Shown in pieces: positions 6,314-9,770 of a stretch of 9,770 bases of DNA; position 1 is the stretch's first letter, and the number at the start of each line of letters is the position of its first letter. Under the pieces are notes generated by a model. That model was not told the origin of the DNA. It did no database searches and saw only the letters and a program-made list of their open reading frames with translations. Source of the DNA: Xanthobacteraceae bacterium (GTDB lineage Bacteria > Pseudomonadota > Alphaproteobacteria > Rhizobiales > Xanthobacteraceae); the NCBI GenBank assembly GCA_030037185.1, contig JASHRR010000411.1, positions 1 to 9,770 on the forward strand, in the 5' to 3' direction. The position numbers were made by a program, and so were the translations under genes.

Positions 6314-7537
6314 ATGATGACCCAGCCGTCGCAACGTGTCATCGTGATCGGGGCCGGTCCAGTCGGCCTTTGCCTGTCGCTGGCGCTTGCCCAGGAGGGG
6401 GTGCCGGTTACCCTCATCGAAGCGCTGGGAGAAGACAATTTCCTCGAGCAGGTGCCGCGGGCCGGCACCAATCATCCGGCCACCCTGGAGATGTATGACC
6501 GGATCGGGCTTTACCGCAGGCTCGAGCCGCGCGGCATCATCGCGCCGGTGTTTCATTATTGGGATCGCGCCGCCAACCAATTGATCGCGGCGTTCGATCA
6601 CATCCATCTCAAAGACGATACCCGCTTTCCCTACGTCCTCCAGTGCGAGCGCATCAAGATCGTCGAGGAAGCGCTGAAGATGGCAAAGGCCCACCCTGAC
6701 ATCGACCTGCGCCTGTCGACCAGCTTCACGGGATTCGCGCAGAATGGTTCGGGCGTCGTCGCCCATGTCGTCAACGCGGCCGGCGACACCGAGAGCATTG
6801 CCGGCGTCTACCTGGTCAGCGCCGAGGGTGCGCGCAGCATCGTGCGCAAGGACCTCAACATCGAGTTTGAGGGCTTCACGTATTCGGACCTCACCTTGAA
6901 CATCGAGGTCGCCTACGACTTCCGCCGCCACGGCTATGCGGAGCGCAACTACATTTCGGACCCGGTCGAATGGTCAAACCTGTTCCATTGGAAGGGTCCG
7001 CCCGATCGCTGGCGGGTGCATTTCCCGGTGGCTGCTGGGAAGGACGAGGAGGCCGTTTGCCGTCCTGAGGTTCTGCAGGCGCGCCTCCAGCGCTTCCTGC
7101 CGACTGGCCGGGAGTTCGATATCGTGGCCACCAATCTCTACAGCGTGCATCAGCGGGTGGCAAAGAAGTTCCGGGTCGGCCGGGCAATCCTTGCAGGTGA
7201 TGCTGCCCATGTGAACAGCCCGATCGGCGCCATGGGAATGAACAGCGGCGTCCACGACGCTTTCAATCTCGCCCACACGCTGGTCGAGATCTTGCGTGGG
7301 AAGCAGGGCGAGGAAATTCTCGACCGCTACGAACGGCAGCGCCGTCACGTCGCGATTCAACACACCCAGGCGCAAACCATGCGAAACAAGCGGCTGCTCG
7401 CCGAGCGGGACCCCGCGGTGCGTAAACGCAATCAGGACGAGTTGCGGCGCATCGCCGAGGACCCGGCGCGGGCGCGGGCGTTCCTGTTGCGCGCGTCGCT
7501 CATCGAAAGCCTGCGCGAGGCAGAACAGATTACGTGA
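6314..7537 (+). CDS. class A FAD-dependent aromatic-type monooxygenase
   Basis: A 407-residue flavoprotein hydroxylase of the p-hydroxybenzoate/phenol hydroxylase (UbiH-like) superfamily, which uses NAD(P)H and O2 to hydroxylate a substrate. FAD motifs in order: GAGPVG at 13-18 with Glu37 binding the ribose, the DG-type motif SAEGARS at 169-175, and GDAAH at 295-299 followed by P-x-G-x-x-G-M-N at 303-310. The DG motif has Glu171 where the family normally has Asp, a conservative change. After about residue 345 there is an Arg-rich helical tail instead of a long C-terminal domain. No signal peptide, so cytoplasmic. Two ATG codons in tandem (6314, 6317) may serve as start and no clear Shine-Dalgarno is seen; 6314 gives the longer product. 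Its position behind the VOC gene suggests catabolism of an aromatic or related compound; the substrate is not readable. Confidence 0.9.
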   Translation: MMTQPSQRVIVIGAGPVGLCLSLALAQEGVPVTLIEALGEDNFLEQVPRAGTNHPATLEMYDRIGLYRRLEPRGIIAPVFHYWDRAANQLIAAFDHIHLKDDTRFPYVLQCERIKIVEEALKMAKAHPDIDLRLSTSFTGFAQNGSGVVAHVVNAAGDTESIAGVYLVSAEGARSIVRKDLNIEFEGFTYSDLTLNIEVAYDFRRHGYAERNYISDPVEWSNLFHWKGPPDRWRVHFPVAAGKDEEAVCRPEVLQARLQRFLPTGREFDIVATNLYSVHQRVAKKFRVGRAILAGDAAHVNSPIGAMGMNSGVHDAFNLAHTLVEILRGKQGEEILDRYERQRRHVAIQHTQAQTMRNKRLLAERDPAVRKRNQDELRRIAEDPARARAFLLRASLIESLREAEQIT

Positions 7538-8123
7538 AAGGCGGGACTTACCGGCAACTCCAACCGTCGGGCTCCTCCAACCCGCCTGCCTCACGCAATG
7601 GATTGGGCACTGTTCGGGGCGCGGCGATCAACCACTCCACAAACGCCGCAATCCCACTCTCTTATGCAAGGCCTGCGGTACCGTTGGGCCGCTGGCGTGC
7701 CCGCCACGCAGGTCTGGGTGGTGCAGGCCTCATTGACCTCAAGCTTGCTCCCGCCATGCAATAATTGCCTGGTACGAGAGCAGGAGGCCCGACCGGCGTC
7801 GCGGATGCTCTCGGCCAGTTGGTGTTGGCCAATTTCGCCGCGCTGACATCGCCAACAAACCGGAATGTTGATTTGCCAGCGTCCACCGGCGTCCTGATTG
7901 AAGCTGCCGGCGCCGATCTTGATGGCGCGCTGTTAGGATATCACCCAGATGGGTTGCTCAGACACCCCCGACGGTGCCAGCTTCACCGTCAAAGGTGCCC
8001 CTGGTTGGTGGTCACCGTTCTTCAGGCGATGCCACAGGACGCATCTACCCCCGCCCATTATTATGTCTGGCGCGACCAGTCGGCTTCGAATAGGCTCTCA
8101 CCAAACATTCGGGAGGAATCGCC
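7538..8123. other. 586-base gap before the exported-protein genes
   Basis: No convincing intact gene on either strand. Plus-strand frames are low in recognisable protein features and lack ribosome sites. On the minus strand, 7661 to 7548 reads ESGIAAFVEWLIAAP and ends at TAA. This resembles the last helix of GcvA-type LysR regulators (x-IAAFRDWLL), but nothing further upstream on that strand aligns, so at most it is a decayed remnant. The 3' part contains the inverted repeat at 7970-7990 and should carry the promoter of the downstream genes. No terminator with a T-run was found after the monooxygenase stop. Confidence 0.4.
7970..7990. repeat. 7-bp perfect inverted repeat (possible operator or RNA hairpin)
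   Basis: GACGGTG (7970-7976) and CACCGTC (7984-7990) are perfect reverse complements around CCAGCTT. No T-run follows, so it is not a standard terminator. It lies about 134 bases upstream of the first exported-protein start, a plausible place for a regulator-binding dyad or a leader hairpin; which one is unknown. Confidence 0.45.
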
Positions 8124-8780
8124 ATGGCCGCGAGTAGCGCAAAGCTGTTGATTGCGGGGATCATCGGCGCAGTGGCCGGGGCCGCCGTCGTGGCCACCGC
8201 GGCGCCGGAATTCAACACCCGCGGCAACCGCTTCAGGCCGCTGAGCTACGCCGAACTTACCCCCGAACAGCGCGCTTACGCGGACCGCGAGATCGCGGCG
8301 GGGCGCAAGCCGGAGACCGGCCCCTTCAACATTTATCTGCGCAGTCCCGAAATGGCGGAATTGTCGCGACCGTTGAGCGATTACTTGCGCTTCAAGGCGC
8401 CGACGCCGCGCAAGCTCAAGGAAATCGCCATCATGCTGACAGCCCGGTACTGGGGCGGGCAGTACGTATGGTATTCGCACCGCCAGCAGGCGCTTGACGC
8501 CGGCCTGAGCCCGGCTTTCATTGCCGCCCTCGCGGCCGGCGAACGGCCGGCCGGCATGTCGGCGGACGAGGCGACGACGTATGATTTCGTCACCCAGCTT
8601 CTTGCCACCCGGCAGGTGAGCAATACCAATTTCCGGGCCATGGCGACGCTCGTCGGCGAACGCGGCATCGTCGAACTGGTCGCCCTGATGGGCCAGTATA
8701 CCGGTCTCACCATGCTGTTCGTGGTCGACCGCTACCCGGTACCGGCGGGGGCGCCGGATGAGGTGAACAAGCCGATGTGA
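8124..8780 (+). CDS. exported carboxymuconolactone-decarboxylase-like protein (AhpD-like fold)
   Basis: A 218-residue protein beginning with a hydrophobic Ala/Gly/Val-rich segment (residues 8-27, LLIAGIIGAVAGAAVVATAA). This is either a signal peptide or a membrane anchor, so the rest is probably periplasmic. Residues about 68-200 resemble the carboxymuconolactone decarboxylase family, with the core motif ARYWGGQYVWYSHRQQALDAGLS (Gln113, Tyr114, Trp116, His119). The paired cysteines of AhpD peroxidase-type members are absent; the mature protein has no cysteine at all, so redox chemistry by CxxC is excluded. A second helical half (FVTQLL to VELVALMGQYTGLTMLF, 155-199) fits the all-helical fold. 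The start has a near-perfect ribosome site (GGGAGGA, 8111-8117) six bases before the ATG. Its stop lies 18 bases before the binding-protein gene, indicating one operon. Export is unusual for this family. Substrate unknown. Confidence 0.85.
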   Translation: MAASSAKLLIAGIIGAVAGAAVVATAAPEFNTRGNRFRPLSYAELTPEQRAYADREIAAGRKPETGPFNIYLRSPEMAELSRPLSDYLRFKAPTPRKLKEIAIMLTARYWGGQYVWYSHRQQALDAGLSPAFIAALAAGERPAGMSADEATTYDFVTQLLATRQVSNTNFRAMATLVGERGIVELVALMGQYTGLTMLFVVDRYPVPAGAPDEVNKPM

Positions 8781-8785
8781 CGATT

Positions 8786-8791
8786 GGGAGG
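8786..8791 (+). promoter_or_regulatory. ribosome binding site deciding the binding-protein start
   Basis: GGGAGG lies 4 bases before ATG 8796 and 7 bases before the adjacent in-frame ATG 8799. The second spacing is closer to optimal, so 8799 is preferred. An in-frame TTG at 8784 precedes the site and is rejected as a start. Confidence 0.6.
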
Positions 8792-8798
8792 CGGGATG

Positions 8799-9563
8799 AT
8801 GAGGAATGGGTTGCGGCCCGCGGGCATCGCGGGTGCCCTCACGGCGCTGGTCATCTGGTTCGCAATGCCCGCGCGGGCGGCTGAAATCACCGTCTTGGCC
8901 GGCATGGGCGTGATCTCTGGGGTAAGCGACCTTGCGCCGGCTTACGAAAAGCTGACCGGCCATACCGTCACGGTGAAGTTCGAGCAGGCCGCTGCCTTGA
9001 ACGCGATGATCAATTCCGGCGCCCAGGCCGACATTGCGGCGCTGCAGCCCGAGCAGGTCGACGAGTTCATCAAACAGGGCAAGATGGTGGCCGGCACCAA
9101 GACTAATTTCGCACAGGCTGGCGTGGGTGTTGCTGTCAAGACGGGGGCGTCGAGACCAGACATCAGCACCGTCGCGGCATTCAAAAACGCAATGATCAAC
9201 GCCAAGTCGATTGGCTATTCGCAGGCCGGCAGCGGCCTCATCGCCGCGAAGGTGATGGACAAGCTCGGCATTGCGGACCAGCTGAAGCCCAAGACCAAGT
9301 TCATCAACGGGCTTCCGGTCGCCGAGGCGGTGGCGAAAGGCGAGGTCGAAATCGGACTGCAGCAGATCAACGTCATCATCCCGGTCGAAGGCGCCGATTA
9401 CATCGGCCCGCTGCCGAAGGAACTGCAGGACACCGTGCGATTCGCGGGCGGCGTGCTGACGGCATCGAAGCAGAAGGAACTTGCGCGAGCTTTCCTCAAT
9501 TTCATCGCCTCCGCCGATGCCGGCCCGCTGCTGCGCCGAAGCGCGATGGAGCCCTGGCATTGA
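8799..9563 (+). CDS. periplasmic substrate-binding protein, ModA-like (orphan)
   Basis: A 254-residue exported binding protein of the type II periplasmic fold (SBP_bac_11/ModA-like). The signal peptide spans about residues 1-27: basic start, hydrophobic core ALTALVIWFAM, cleavage near ARA-AEI. The mature protein opens with ITVLAGMGVISGV and the helix LAPAYEKLTGHTVTVKFEQ, then ADIAALQPEQVDEFIKQGK, as in ModA relatives. However, the serine-rich ligand loop expected after the second strand (GSSG in ModA) is replaced by EQAAALNAM at 62-70. Molybdate is therefore an unlikely ligand; a small organic anion is an inference only. The middle (IGYSQAGSGLIAAKVMDKLGI, 138-158) and the end (FAGGVLTASKQKELARAFLNFI, 215-236) are typical of the fold. 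No permease or ATPase gene is visible nearby. It follows the CMD-like gene by 18 bases and precedes another secreted protein by 15. Confidence 0.87.
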   Translation: MRNGLRPAGIAGALTALVIWFAMPARAAEITVLAGMGVISGVSDLAPAYEKLTGHTVTVKFEQAAALNAMINSGAQADIAALQPEQVDEFIKQGKMVAGTKTNFAQAGVGVAVKTGASRPDISTVAAFKNAMINAKSIGYSQAGSGLIAAKVMDKLGIADQLKPKTKFINGLPVAEAVAKGEVEIGLQQINVIIPVEGADYIGPLPKELQDTVRFAGGVLTASKQKELARAFLNFIASADAGPLLRRSAMEPWH

Positions 9564-9578
9564 AGTAAAGGGGAAGCT

Positions 9579-9770
9579 ATGCGGCATCGAAACTTCGTCG
9601 CCGCCGGGGTTTTTGCGGCCCTACTGGTCACCTCGACGGCCGCCCAAGCCTTCGACGATGCCCAATATCCCGATCTCAGCGGCCAGTGGATGGCGGTTCG
9701 GGTTCCGGGAGTCAGAGGCCAACCGGCGTTTGATCCGACCAAGCCTTGGGGCCTCGGACAACAAGCTCCG
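9579..9770 (+). CDS. secreted protein of unknown function with DLSGQW motif (3' end outside window)
   Basis: The first 64 residues of an exported protein. Residues 1-24 form a signal peptide: MRHRN basic start, hydrophobic core FVAAGVFAALLV, and cleavage near AQA-FDD. The mature part continues DAQYPDLSGQW, then RVPGVRGQPAFDPTKPWGLG. A D-L-S-G-x-W motif just after the signal is common in uncharacterised secreted bacterial proteins, but I cannot name a function. AAAGGGGAAG (about 9567-9576) precedes the ATG at proper spacing. The start is 15 bases behind the binding-protein stop, so it belongs to the same operon. The reading frame is open to the window edge. Confidence 0.8.
   Translation, partial: MRHRNFVAAGVFAALLVTSTAAQAFDDAQYPDLSGQWMAVRVPGVRGQPAFDPTKPWGLGQQAP

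Noticed and set aside
5615..6931. 438-codon open frame on the minus strand
   Set aside because: It overlaps the VOC and FAD monooxygenase genes on the opposite strand, which have clear family motifs; its composition is that of an antisense shadow.
7534..8151. Several 60-150-codon plus-strand frames in the gap after the monooxygenase
   Set aside because: None has a ribosome site, recognisable domain or consistent codon use; they overlap one another in different frames.
9100..9400. Possible molybdate transporter operon
   Set aside because: Only a binding protein is visible, the serine ligand loop is missing and no permease or ATPase genes follow within the window.
8061..9587. 508-codon open frame on the minus strand
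   Set aside because: It is antisense to two well-supported exported-protein genes and rich in His/Arg/Gly as expected for a shadow frame in GC-rich DNA. It has no domain I recognise.

Overview
The window is GC-rich DNA with codon use and gene content of a free-living alphaproteobacterium. A Bradyrhizobium or Rhodopseudomonas-like member of the Hyphomicrobiales is my best guess, an inference from GC content, protein style and the type of IS110 remnant. No rRNA, tRNA or CRISPR array was seen.

Layout. (1) 1-195: the C-terminal tail of an unrecognised plus-strand gene, followed by a probable hairpin terminator. (2) 527-952: a single-domain haemoglobin of the Vitreoscilla type with its haem-pocket residues intact. 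(3) 1104-2339: an FAD-dependent amine oxidase, ending 11 bases from the convergent minus-strand gene. (4) 2351-3781 (minus): a bifunctional mannose-1-phosphate guanylyltransferase/mannose-6-phosphate isomerase (ManC type), standing alone without other sugar genes. (5) 4242-5457 (minus): a heavily decayed IS110-family transposase with several frameshifts, one internal stop and a deletion. It is flanked by non-coding ends with short repeats, one of which may hold the remnant of a bridge RNA. (6) 5810-7537: a VOC (glyoxalase-fold) protein followed by a class A FAD monooxygenase, a pairing typical of catabolism of aromatic or other organic compounds. (7) 7538-8123: 586 bases with no convincing gene, containing a 7-bp inverted repeat and a faint trace of a minus-strand reading frame. 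(8) 8124-9770: a tight plus-strand run of three exported proteins. These are a carboxymuconolactone-decarboxylase-like protein with an N-terminal hydrophobic anchor or signal, a ModA-like periplasmic binding protein without transporter partners, and the start of a secreted protein with a DLSGQW motif cut by the window edge.

How the genes fit together. The globin, amine oxidase and manC look like independent units. The VOC/monooxygenase pair and the exported trio lie in the same direction. They could serve one catabolic or uptake function, with binding and initial handling in the periplasm and oxidation in the cytoplasm, but the 586-base gap means they are probably not one transcript and the link is inference. 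The most unusual parts are the exported trio, whose binding protein lacks the ligand motif expected of ModA, and the fossil IS110 element.
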